The position numbers were made by a program, and so were the translations under genes. The notes under the pieces are model-generated. The model was not told the origin of the DNA. It worked only from the letters and a program-made list of their open reading frames with translations, and searched no databases. From contig NZ_FXTL01000001.1 in the NCBI RefSeq assembly GCF_900182665.1, positions 124,001-188,000 on the forward strand: DNA of 64,000 nucleotides, written 5' to 3'. This stretch comes from Propioniciclava tarda. GTDB taxonomy: Bacteria > Actinomycetota > Actinomycetes > Propionibacteriales > Propionibacteriaceae. Positions within the stretch are counted from its first letter, which is position 1; each line of letters starts with the position of its first letter. Of the stretch, positions 25,106-32,758 are shown in pieces.

Positions 25106-26322
25106 TCACGCTCATCCGTCCGGACCTCGGCGTCCCCAGCGGCGGCACCACCTACGACCTGCGGCTGCTGCGGGAGTGGTCCGGGTCGGCGGTCGACGTC
25201 GCCTTGCCCGGGTCTTGGCCGTTCCCGTCGGACGCCGACCGCGCGCGCTTCGCCCTGGCCTTGGCCGAGGCGTCCGGGTCGGTGGTCGTGGACGGGCTCG
25301 TGGGCGCCGCCTGCCCCGACGAGATCGAGGTGGCAGTCGCCAGGGGCGTCCGGGTCGTGCTGATCACCCATCTGCCGTTGGACGCCGACGTCACGCTGCC
25401 TCACGAGGTGCGGATGCGCCTGCACGACACGGAACAGCGCGCTCTCAACGTCGCCTCGGTGGTCGTCGTGCCCAGCCACCACGCGCTGAGAGCGCTTGAA
25501 TCCGGGTTCCGCGTGACGCGTCCGGTGGTGGTGGCCGAGCCGGGCGTCGATCCGGCTCCGCTCGCACTCGGATCGGAGCCGCCGCAGCTGCTCATCCTGG
25601 GCGCGCTCACGCCGAACAAGAACCACGCGGTGGTGCTCGACGCGCTGATCCGTGTGCCCGCCGGCCTGCCCTGGCGCCTCGTCATCGCGGGACCGGGGGA
25701 GACGAGCACACTCGGCCAGCGAGTTGCCCTGCTCAATGCCGGTGGGGTCGGGTCGGTGGGGAGCCAATCCAGTCACGGAGCCGATGAGGGGCCAAGAGAA
25801 CGGTCCGACCGGACGCCCACCGGTCGCGTGACCTTCGCCGGACGCGACGCGAACGAAACGTGGTCCGCCACCGACTTGGAGCCGACAGAACAGGCGCCTG
25901 GGACGCCGACTGATCGTGTGACGGTCACGGGTGCAGTCACGGGCCGCCGACTCGACGACCTCTGGCACGCCACGGATCTGCTGTTGATGCCTTCTCTCGT
26001 CGAAACGTACGGGCTGGTCGTGACCGAGGCGCTCGCGCGCGGCATTCCGGCCTTCGTCTCGCGCGACACGGGCGCCGCCGAGGCGCTCGCCGGGCGTCCG
26101 GTCGACCAGGACGCGCCTGACGAGGATGGAGCCGAACCCGACGACCTGGCCGGACGCCTCCTCGACCCGCGCGACCCGGAGGCGTGGGCGTCCGCCCTGG
26201 TCAGGTGGCTGTCAGACCCGATCGAACGCGCCCGGTTCCGGACGCTTGCCGCCAACCGCTGGACGAGCCTGAACCCCTGGTCCGGAACCGCGGCCGTCAT
26301 TGCGCGAGCCGCACTCGGCTAG
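25102..26322 (+). CDS. glycosyltransferase family 4 protein with an internal duplication
   Basis: The 406-residue product has two Rossmann-like halves and the GT4 signature LLMPSLVETYGLVVTEALARG with the EX7E glutamates. It should transfer a sugar from a nucleotide donor. The linker-side segment is unusual: TGRVTFAGRDANETWSATDL (residues about 240-260) is followed by a diverged copy, TDRVTVTGAVTGRRLDDLWHATDL (two adjoining parts, about 270-293), of which only one is expected in GT4 enzymes. Translation starts at GTG 25102, which overlaps the PTPS-like stop (GTGA). The acceptor is unknown; coupling to the PTPS-like gene suggests a pterin-like aglycone. Confidence 0.87.
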   Translation: MITLIRPDLGVPSGGTTYDLRLLREWSGSAVDVALPGSWPFPSDADRARFALALAEASGSVVVDGLVGAACPDEIEVAVARGVRVVLITHLPLDADVTLPHEVRMRLHDTEQRALNVASVVVVPSHHALRALESGFRVTRPVVVAEPGVDPAPLALGSEPPQLLILGALTPNKNHAVVLDALIRVPAGLPWRLVIAGPGETSTLGQRVALLNAGGVGSVGSQSSHGADEGPRERSDRTPTGRVTFAGRDANETWSATDLEPTEQAPGTPTDRVTVTGAVTGRRLDDLWHATDLLLMPSLVETYGLVVTEALARGIPAFVSRDTGAAEALAGRPVDQDAPDEDGAEPDDLAGRLLDPRDPEAWASALVRWLSDPIERARFRTLAANRWTSLNPWSGTAAVIARAALG

Positions 26323-26408
26323 GCCGGCGAGCCGCCGAACGGTCCCACGACCGTGGCCGCTCGGTCCGCACGCCACCCCGGGCCAGCACCGGGCGCGGAC
26401 GGTCCCAC

Positions 26409-27734
26409 CTACACCGGCGCCCGCAGGTTCAGCTCCACGCATACGTCGTTGCCCAGCTTGAACGACCTCGGACGCCCCCGGCGCGCGTCGGCCACGCGGT
26501 CGGCCCCGTCGAACCGGATGCCCGGGACGCCCTCGCCCAGCAGAATCGGCGCCACGGTCACGAACAGCCGATCGAGGGAGCCAGCCTCGACGAACGACGA
26601 CACGAGGCGTCCGCCGCCCTCGACCAGCACGCGACCGAGCCCGCGATCCAGCAGCACCCGCACGATGTCGGACGGCGCGAACGGCCCGTCCGTGGGCATG
26701 CGGACGATCTTCACGTGCCCGGCGGCGGCCAGGTCGGCCGGCGCGGACGCCCCCACGAGCCACAACGTGCGCGCCTCGGGGTTGCTCAAGACGGACGCCT
26801 CCAACGGCACTCGCGCCTGGGGATCCACGACCACGCGGACCGGGTTGCGTCCGGGCACCTCGCGCACGGTGAGCCGGCAGTCGTCGGCGATGACGGTCGC
26901 GGCCCCGACCACCACGGCATCGACGAGCGACCGCAGCCGGTGCAGGTGCACGTGGTCCTCGCTCCCGGTCACCGGGCCCGCGTCGCCCGTGCGCGAGGCG
27001 ATGAACCCGTCGAGGCTCTGACCCAGCTGGGCGATCACCAGCTGCGGACCCTCGGCGGCCAGCGCGTCGTACACCTCCGCCGGACCACCCCAGGCGTCCG
27101 TCGCCGGGATCACCTCGGTGGGCGGCGAATCGTGCCGCATCCGCGCCCGCTTGGTGTTCAGGTAGAAGACGTTTTCGGGGCGGTCGGGCACGCCCAGCCG
27201 CAACCGCTGCGCGACCTCGATGCCGAAGTCCTCGAGCGCCTCCTGCTTGGTCGGGTTGGACGACAGCAGCGCGATCTTCGTCAGCCCGAGGTCGGCCAGA
27301 ACCGCGGCCGCCTGGTCGTAGCGGCGGGCATCGCCCGGGTGGCCGAGCGCCAGGTTGGCGTCCAGGGTGTCGTAGCCGGCGTCCTGCAGCGCGTACGCCT
27401 TGAGCTTCTCGATGAGCCCGATACCGCGACCCTCGTGCCCGCGCGCGTAGATGACGGCGCCGTAGCCGTGGTCCATGATCGCGGCGAGCGCCGCCTGCAA
27501 CTGCTCGCCGCAGTCGCAGCGGAGCGAGCCGAAGGCGTCCCCCGTCAGGCACTCCGAATGGATGCGCACCCACGGCAGGACGTCCACCGGTGGCTCGTCC
27601 AGCCCCACGGCCAGCGCGACGAGTTCGGTGCCGTCGACGTGGTAGCCGAGCATCGCGAAGGTGCCGTGCCGCGTGGGCAGCAGGGTGCTCGCAGCGCGCT
27701 GGGCATGCGGCAGGACATGGGTGACTTCAGACAT
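26409..27734 (-). CDS. GTP cyclohydrolase II fused to RibD-type reductase domain
   Basis: The 441-residue protein has an N-terminal GTP cyclohydrolase II domain. Its zinc cysteines are C62, C73 and C75 in RIHSECLTGDAFGSLRCDCG, and it has the GTP-binding HEGRGIGLIEKLKAYALQ. The C-terminal half is a RibD-type reductase domain (LVIAQLGQSLDGFIASRTGD, VLVEGGGRLVSSFVEAGSLD). GCH II opens GTP to diaminopyrimidine, the first step of riboflavin synthesis, and the reductase acts two steps later, but the deaminase domain is absent. The usual RQEGRGIG reads RGHEGRGIG here. It converges on the PTPS-like operon, so it may feed a side pathway rather than riboflavin. A DUF5134-like gene lies 41 bp upstream on the same strand. 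Confidence 0.88.
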   Translation of the reverse strand: MSEVTHVLPHAQRAASTLLPTRHGTFAMLGYHVDGTELVALAVGLDEPPVDVLPWVRIHSECLTGDAFGSLRCDCGEQLQAALAAIMDHGYGAVIYARGHEGRGIGLIEKLKAYALQDAGYDTLDANLALGHPGDARRYDQAAAVLADLGLTKIALLSSNPTKQEALEDFGIEVAQRLRLGVPDRPENVFYLNTKRARMRHDSPPTEVIPATDAWGGPAEVYDALAAEGPQLVIAQLGQSLDGFIASRTGDAGPVTGSEDHVHLHRLRSLVDAVVVGAATVIADDCRLTVREVPGRNPVRVVVDPQARVPLEASVLSNPEARTLWLVGASAPADLAAAGHVKIVRMPTDGPFAPSDIVRVLLDRGLGRVLVEGGGRLVSSFVEAGSLDRLFVTVAPILLGEGVPGIRFDGADRVADARRGRPRSFKLGNDVCVELNLRAPV

Positions 27735-27775
27735 GATGGTTCTTCAACCACCGCCGAGGCCGCGCGATTCCCGGC

Positions 27776-28630
27776 TCAGAACGACAACATCTTCATGAAC
27801 GGCGCGATGGCGACGAGCAGCCCGGTGCTCATCCAGAACATGCCCAGGTTCATCGCCGCGTCGGCGAGCGCGGACAGCCGGTACGCGGGCGTCCCTACCG
27901 GACGCGGCTCATGGCAGGACGCCGTCGCCGGCGCCAGGACGCGGACCGCGCCGTCGGCGTCCGAACCGATCTTGGACGCCTCATGAGCGCGCACCTCGTC
28001 GGAGGCCGGGACGTGTGCGCTGCAGCGGCACTCCGGACCGCACGTGCAGTCCGTCCCACAGGCACAGTCGGACGCCGCCGCGCGCGGCCGCAGCGCGCGC
28101 CGGACGTCGTTCAGCCCGGCAAGGAGCAGGTACGCCATGAACGGGATCCCGATGAGGGCAAAGATCCACAGGACGCCGCCCGGCTTGGAGGCCTCAGCCG
28201 TCCACTGGGTCATGTCCATGGGGGTGGTTGTCGTCGCCCCGCCGTGGCCCATCCCGGCCATCCCTCCGGACGCCGCCATCGCGCCCCGCTTCACGCTCAT
28301 GGCGCCCAGGTGCCAGGTCATGGCGGCGAACATCATGGCGTGGCCCGCGTAGTGCGCCACCGGCAGGCCGGCCCGTCGCGCGAGCACGGCCTGCGCGACG
28401 AACCACGCGGTCGACAGGCCGAAGACGCCGAGCAGGACAGGCATCGGAACGACCGACACGAAGGGCATCCAGACTCCGGTCCAGACCATGGCGAGCATGA
28501 CGACGGCCATGACGAGGTGCAGCACGTTCGAGACGCGCTGGCGGGTGTCCTGAGGACGGGTGAGTTCGTAGACGCACCACACGGTGCACCAGACGAACAG
28601 GACGATGAGCCCGACGAATTTCACGGGCAT
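27776..28630 (-). CDS. DUF5134-like membrane protein with a metallothionein-like cysteine loop
   Basis: The 284-residue product has about six membrane segments, starting FVGLIVLFVWCTVWCVYEL and ending MFWMSTGLLVAIAPFMKMLSF, as in DUF5134 proteins of actinobacteria. Two features point to metal binding: a Met/His/Gly loop GGMAGMGHGG and a cytosolic-looking loop DCACGTDCTCGPECRCSAH with seven cysteines in CxC and CxxxC spacing, like small bacterial metallothioneins. Copper handling is a reasonable guess. I chose the ATG at 28630 because it starts the first hydrophobic helix. It precedes the cyclohydrolase gene by 41 bp and may be co-transcribed with it. Confidence 0.75.
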   Translation of the reverse strand: MPVKFVGLIVLFVWCTVWCVYELTRPQDTRQRVSNVLHLVMAVVMLAMVWTGVWMPFVSVVPMPVLLGVFGLSTAWFVAQAVLARRAGLPVAHYAGHAMMFAAMTWHLGAMSVKRGAMAASGGMAGMGHGGATTTTPMDMTQWTAEASKPGGVLWIFALIGIPFMAYLLLAGLNDVRRALRPRAAASDCACGTDCTCGPECRCSAHVPASDEVRAHEASKIGSDADGAVRVLAPATASCHEPRPVGTPAYRLSALADAAMNLGMFWMSTGLLVAIAPFMKMLSF

Positions 28631-29155
28631 GGCGGCAAAAGTGAACACGATTCGACTCCGGATCAAGGCTGAGGCGGCTGGGAACTCTCCGCCATCGATT
28701 CGCCGCCCGTGATGTGGACGCCGCGGCACGTGGATGACGTGTGCTCGACCAGGCCACCGCGATGCGCAGCAGCCGGTGACAGAACCCTAGCAACCACGTC
28801 CGATACCTGGGCAGCCGCGTTCCGCGGACGGGCGCTGCGGCGTCCGATCAGCCGGCAGAAGAAGTTGGCCGAGGTTTACTGGCGGAATCGGTATCGGTAC
28901 ACGAGACGAATTCCGCCATCAATCGACTCATACGCGTTCGTAAAGCCGGACCACCCTCGTCGCGGCGGCCATGGGCGCAAACGCGACCGAAACGCCGGGT
29001 CGCGCGCCGGCGTCCATCACGAACGAAATCGAACGTCACGCTCCCGTGAAGCTCGCCTGCGCAGCGGTGTGGCATGTTCGAATGGCGATTCCTCCCCCCT
29101 ACCGTTGCCCGGTGAGGATTCGCCCTGAGTCCCGACGTTGCCCCCTGGAGGGAAT
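28631..29155. other. 525-bp divergent intergenic region with a 9-bp inverted repeat
   Basis: This gap separates the DUF5134-like gene from arfA and should hold both promoters. Its middle is less GC-rich. TGGCGGAAT at 28880-28888 and ATTCCGCCA at 28910-28918 are exact complements with 21 bases between them, consistent with an operator pair. I found no credible reading frame with a ribosome site or recognisable product. Confidence 0.55.
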
Positions 29156-30196
29156 ATGGATTCGCAGCGTGACGACGGCTCGGTGAACCCGACCCGTGCC
29201 GCCGACGGTGCCACCCACACCGACCACATCACCGGTCACGAGATCGTCGGCTACGACACCGAGGTCGGCCGATACCGCCGACCGTTGCTGGCGGCCCCCG
29301 TTCCGTGGATCGCCGGGCTGATCCTGGTGCCGGCCCTGCTCGCCGGGCTCGGCATGATCAAGGCGGCTCCCGCGCCCGCGGCGACCAAGACGCCGTCCGT
29401 CGCGGCCGCGCCTGTCAGCACACCGACCCCCGGGACGCCCGAGGCCGCAGCGGCCAACGCGGTCCTCGAGGTCAGCCAGGACGGCAAGACCGTCAGCGTC
29501 TCGGGCGCCGTCCCGGACGCCGCCACCCAGAAGGCCGTCGTGGACGCCGTCAAGGCTGCCTACGGATCCAGCGTCACCGTCGCCGACCGGCTCAAGGTCA
29601 CCGCGGGCGCCCCCGCCGTGGACGCCGCCGCGTTCGGCACGGTCGCGTCCGCGTTGAAGGGCATCCAGGGCGTGATCTTCGACATCCAGGGCGGCAACGT
29701 CCGGATCTCCGGCGCCGCTCCCGACGACGCCGCCAAGGAGGCCGTCCTCGCCGCCATCAAGGCCGCCTACCCGTCGGCGAAGATCACCGACACCGGCATC
29801 GCCGTCGGGGACGCGTCCACGCCGCCGGCGTCCTGCGACGCCACCGGAAACTACGTGAAGGTCGTCACCGCGCAGACGAAGATCCAGTTCGCGTCCGGCG
29901 GAGCCAAGCTCACGGCCGACTCCGTCGCCGCCCTCGGCAAGATCGCGGACGCCGTCAAGAAGTGCCCGGGCACCAAGCTCGAGGTCGCCGGCAACACCGA
30001 CAGTTCCGGCTCGGCTGCGGGCAACAAGACGTTGTCCGAGAAGCGCGCCACCGAGGTGAAGGCCCAGCTCGTCGCGCTGGGACTCGACCCGGCCTCCATC
30101 ACCACGGTCGGCAACGGCGAAACCAAGCCGATCGCCAGCAACGACACCGTGGCCGGCCAGGCGACCAACCGTCGCGTCGACATCACGGTCCAGTAG
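29156..30196 (+). CDS. arfA: OmpA-family channel protein, ArfA (OmpATb)-like
   Basis: The 346-residue protein has a charged N-terminus, one membrane helix (VPWIAGLILVPALLAGLGMI), an alanine/proline linker and two BON-like repeats (VLEVSQDGKTVSVSGAVPDA and IFDIQGGNVRISGAAPDDAA). A C-terminal OmpA domain contains KIQFASGGAKLTADSVAALG and NTDSSGSAAGNKTLSEKRA. This is the order found in mycobacterial ArfA (Rv0899). The next two genes match ArfB and ArfC in order and size class. In Mycobacterium tuberculosis the operon supports ammonia secretion and adaptation to acid. The OmpA domain should bind peptidoglycan. The ATG at 29156 follows GGAGGG. Confidence 0.9.
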   Translation: MDSQRDDGSVNPTRAADGATHTDHITGHEIVGYDTEVGRYRRPLLAAPVPWIAGLILVPALLAGLGMIKAAPAPAATKTPSVAAAPVSTPTPGTPEAAAANAVLEVSQDGKTVSVSGAVPDAATQKAVVDAVKAAYGSSVTVADRLKVTAGAPAVDAAAFGTVASALKGIQGVIFDIQGGNVRISGAAPDDAAKEAVLAAIKAAYPSAKITDTGIAVGDASTPPASCDATGNYVKVVTAQTKIQFASGGAKLTADSVAALGKIADAVKKCPGTKLEVAGNTDSSGSAAGNKTLSEKRATEVKAQLVALGLDPASITTVGNGETKPIASNDTVAGQATNRRVDITVQ

Positions 30197-30207
30197 GAGG
30201 ATCACCA

Positions 30208-30354
30208 ATGCTCGAGTTCATCGTGCCGTTCATCGTCTACCTGCTCGCGTTCGTGGTCGGGTCGCTGCTGGCCCTCCTCGTGGTCAAACAGCTTTACCCC
30301 GCGTCGTCCGAACATGAGGCCCTCGCCGACCTCGCCCGAAAGGGAGTCAACTGA
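30208..30354 (+). CDS. arfB: small membrane channel accessory protein, ArfB-like
   Basis: This 48-residue protein is one hydrophobic helix (FIVPFIVYLLAFVVGSLLALLVV) followed by a short tail KQLYPASSEHEALADLARKGVN. Its size and position between arfA and arfC match the roughly 50-residue ArfB of mycobacteria. A TAGGAGG ribosome site overlaps the arfA stop, and its TGA overlaps the arfC ATG by one base, so the operon is translated as a unit. Its molecular role is not known beyond supporting ArfA. Confidence 0.85.
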   Translation: MLEFIVPFIVYLLAFVVGSLLALLVVKQLYPASSEHEALADLARKGVN

Positions 30355-31490
30355 TGAACATCAACCCCTTCCTGGTGCTGTTGGCGCTGCTCATCGGGTT
30401 CGCGCTCACCTGGTTCCTCGTCGTGCGCAAGGTCGTCCGTGAGGTGCCGATCCTGCGTCCGGTCAGCACGGGCTTGGACGCCGCCGCGGGTGTCGCCGGG
30501 GTGGCTGGTGCCGCTGGTGGCGCCGGACTGGTCGGAGCCGCCGCGTCCGGTCACGTGGATGCTCCTGAGGTCGCTCCGGAGGTCGTGACTGAGGTCGCTC
30601 ATCCCGTCGCCGCGGCGCCGGTGTACGACTGGGCCCACCGCCTGGACGCCGCCGAGGGTCAGCTCGCTGGGGCGTCCGAGGTCTCGGAGGTCTCCGAGGT
30701 TGACGAGGTGGACGCCGCAGCGCCTGCCGTTGCCGTCGAGGCGTCCCCGGTCGTGGACGCGGCCGCGGGTGCCGTGGATGACGCCGACCCGACGCCCGTG
30801 GCGTCCGGGGTGGACTACGACGCCGAATGGGCCAACGAGGACACGTCGGTCGGCCTGGACCTGTTCGATCCCGAGCCGGCGAACCTGATCGACGATTCGG
30901 ACGTGATCGACGAGCCCGCGCCGGTCGATGCAGTGGAGGAGCCCGAGCCGGTCGTGGACGCGATCGAGGAGCGCGTGGTGGCCGCGGCCGAGCCCGAGGT
31001 CGAGGTGGCGCCGTTGCCGGTGGCCGAGGCGTCGGTGGCTGCCGGCCTGGTCGGAGCGGGAGCAGCGGCGGCCGTGCGGCGTGCCGCGTCCGTGCCGGCA
31101 CCGGCCGACGGCTCGTCGCCCGAGGGGTACGAGGTCAAGGGCGACAGCTTGGCCAAGCTCTACCTGCTCGACAGCGACGCCGACTTCGGTCGCGCGCGCG
31201 CCGACATCTGGTTCACGGACGAGTCCGCTGCCAAGGACGCCGGCTACGCGCACTACATCCGGACGCCGAGGCCGGACGCCGCCGCTCGCGTCGCTGAGCC
31301 GGTCGTCGCGGCACCCGTCGTAGCGCCTGTGGTCGCGGCAGCTGCCGTCGCGCCGGTGGCGGCTCCGGTCCAGGAGACGCTCGTCGACGTGCCAGGCGAC
31401 GCGTCCGCGGAGGAGGCGGTCGCCGCTCCGTATGGTCCGGGTTCGGCGGTGCCGAAGGCGAACGGTTCTGGGAACGAGCGCGAACGCTGA
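30354..31490 (+). CDS. arfC: ArfC-like channel accessory protein with C-terminal sunset domain
   Basis: The 378-residue product begins with a membrane helix (FLVLLALLIGFALTWFLVV). It continues as a very long Ala/Glu/Val/Pro-rich acidic spacer and then a folded segment, PEGYEVKGDSLAKLYLLDSD followed by ARADIWFTDESAAKDAGYAH. That last segment is the conserved C-terminal motif (sunset domain) of ArfC variants. It is much longer than the about 170 residues I recall for mycobacterial ArfC because of the low-complexity spacer. It ends about 15 bp before a strong terminator, which closes the arfABC transcript. Confidence 0.85.
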   Translation: MNINPFLVLLALLIGFALTWFLVVRKVVREVPILRPVSTGLDAAAGVAGVAGAAGGAGLVGAAASGHVDAPEVAPEVVTEVAHPVAAAPVYDWAHRLDAAEGQLAGASEVSEVSEVDEVDAAAPAVAVEASPVVDAAAGAVDDADPTPVASGVDYDAEWANEDTSVGLDLFDPEPANLIDDSDVIDEPAPVDAVEEPEPVVDAIEERVVAAAEPEVEVAPLPVAEASVAAGLVGAGAAAAVRRAASVPAPADGSSPEGYEVKGDSLAKLYLLDSDADFGRARADIWFTDESAAKDAGYAHYIRTPRPDAAARVAEPVVAAPVVAPVVAAAAVAPVAAPVQETLVDVPGDASAEEAVAAPYGPGSAVPKANGSGNERER

Positions 31491-31504
31491 CGCAGCACCA
31501 CGAG

Positions 31505-31540
31505 GGGCCGTCCACCACCAGGTGGGCGGCCCTTTCCTGT
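31505..31540 (+). terminator. rho-independent terminator after arfABC
   Basis: GGGCCGTCCACC (31505-31516) pairs with GGTGGGCGGCCC (31521-31532), with one G-T pair and a 4-base loop ACCA, and is followed by TTTCCTGT. It lies 15 bp after the arfC stop. Confidence 0.85.
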
Positions 31541-31611
31541 CGGCGCAGGCAACGTCCACAGCGACTCGCCAAGTGGGGTAGCTTTCGAGCACACGTGAAA
31601 GGGGCGATCAG

Positions 31612-32259
31612 ATGAAGATCGGCATCATCGGCGGGTCGGGCAAGGCCGGACGCGCCCTGTTCAGCGAGGCCGTGAAGCGCGGCGACGTCCCGACCGCGAT
31701 CGTGCGCGACCTCGACACGGCCGAGGGCGTTCTGGGGGAGTTCGGCAACTACCTGAACAAGGACGCACTCAAGCTCACGGCGTCCGATCTGGCGTCTTTC
31801 GACGTCGTGATCGACGCGATGGGGACGGCGCCGGACGACGCCGCCCGCCAGGTCACGCTGACCAAGCATCTGGTCGAGTTGGTGCGCGCGCACGGCGGGC
31901 CGCGGCTCGTGTTCGTGCTGGGCGCGGGCAGCCTGACGACGCCCGATGGACGCCTCTACCTCGACGAGCTGTACGAGATTCCGGGCACGGCGTCCTGGAT
32001 CGCGATCCCCGAGCAGCAGACCCGCCAGCTCACCTACCTGCGCAGCGTCGATGACGTCGACTGGACGGCCGTCTCGCCGTCGGCAGAGTTCCGCCCGGGG
32101 TCCGCGGGGACGCCGGTCCTCGGCAAGGACGACCTCCTGTACGGCCCGAACGGCACCTCGAAGGTGACCAGCGGCACCTTCGCGGTCGCCGTTCTGGACG
32201 AGATCCACAACCCCGCGCACGTCCGCACGCGCTTCACCGTCCGCGACGAGAACTGCTGA
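31612..32259 (+). CDS. NAD(P)-binding oxidoreductase, NmrA/BVR-like
   Basis: The 215-residue Rossmann protein begins MKIGIIGGSGKAGRALFSEA with the GxxGxxG nucleotide-binding motif, and continues with VIDAMGTAP and LVFVLGAGSL. This is the pattern of atypical SDR proteins such as NmrA-like or biliverdin reductase B-like flavin reductases. No catalytic Tyr-Lys pair is evident, so it may be a reductase of small quinone-like substrates or a redox sensor. The ATG follows AAAGGGG. Its TGA overlaps the ATG of a 77-residue gene (TGATG), which is probably co-translated. Confidence 0.82.
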   Translation: MKIGIIGGSGKAGRALFSEAVKRGDVPTAIVRDLDTAEGVLGEFGNYLNKDALKLTASDLASFDVVIDAMGTAPDDAARQVTLTKHLVELVRAHGGPRLVFVLGAGSLTTPDGRLYLDELYEIPGTASWIAIPEQQTRQLTYLRSVDDVDWTAVSPSAEFRPGSAGTPVLGKDDLLYGPNGTSKVTSGTFAVAVLDEIHNPAHVRTRFTVRDENC

Positions 32260-32492
32260 TGGCCGAGACCCGCAAGTACGACCCGACAACGGGCGATCCG
32301 ATCGGCGACGCCGTCCGCAAGGCCCTCGGCGAGACGATCCGTCCCAACGTCCCCGGGCAAGCGGCGTCCGGGGCCTGTTCCGCCGACGGCTGCGGGACGC
32401 CGACCTCGGCGTCCGCTCCGGTCATCAAGCCGCTGGGCACGTTCGTCTTCAGCTCCGTTCCCAAGCCGAAGCCGGACGCCGACCGCGCGTAA
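32259..32492 (+). CDS. small hypothetical protein, translationally coupled
   Basis: This 77-residue product (MAETRKYDPTTGDPIGDAV...) is hydrophilic. It has a CSADGC pair that could bind metal or form a disulfide, and ends FVFSSVPKPKPDADRA. Its start overlaps the stop of the oxidoreductase gene by one base, which argues that it is expressed. I do not recognise a family. Codon use matches the neighbours. Confidence 0.6.
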   Translation: MAETRKYDPTTGDPIGDAVRKALGETIRPNVPGQAASGACSADGCGTPTSASAPVIKPLGTFVFSSVPKPKPDADRA

Positions 32493-32540
32493 CGCTGCGG
32501 CGGGGCTGAGGCTGTAGAAGCCAACGGGCGGACCCAAGCA

Positions 32541-32617
32541 CCGTTGGCTGAGCTTGTCGAAGCCCTGCGTGAGATCGGGTGCGTCGAACCCAGCCGTTGG
32601 CTGAGCTTGTCGAAGCC
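32541..32617. repeat. two direct 24-bp copies of the dispersed TGAGCTTGTCGAAG repeat
   Basis: Identical 24-bp units at 32541-32564 and 32594-32617 share the core GGCTGAGCTTGTCGAAGCC and lie 53 bp apart in the same orientation, in the spacer before the esterase gene. The same core is found between pta and ackA and inside two coding regions. Confidence 0.8.
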
Positions 32618-32758
32618 GTCGGCACCGATTCCCATGCTCGACGGCCCGGACGCGCGTCCCAGCCTGCGTGTCGCCCATCGAGCATGGCTTCTCGGACCGC
32701 CCGCCGACCGACTCCGCACCACCGATCCCGGACGGCTCTGGCAGGATGTCCGCCCGTG

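Noticed and set aside
27735-27775. FMN riboswitch before the GTP cyclohydrolase gene
   Set aside because: The spacer is only 41 bp and lacks the element; an FMN riboswitch would not fit.
28709-29128. Possible 139-residue gene in the gap before arfA
   Set aside because: No ribosome site, no domain, and no codon-position pattern; the region looks regulatory.
32541-32617. CRISPR-like pair of 24-bp repeats
   Set aside because: Only two units, and the core occurs elsewhere singly and inside genes; it is a dispersed repeat, and no cas gene is present.
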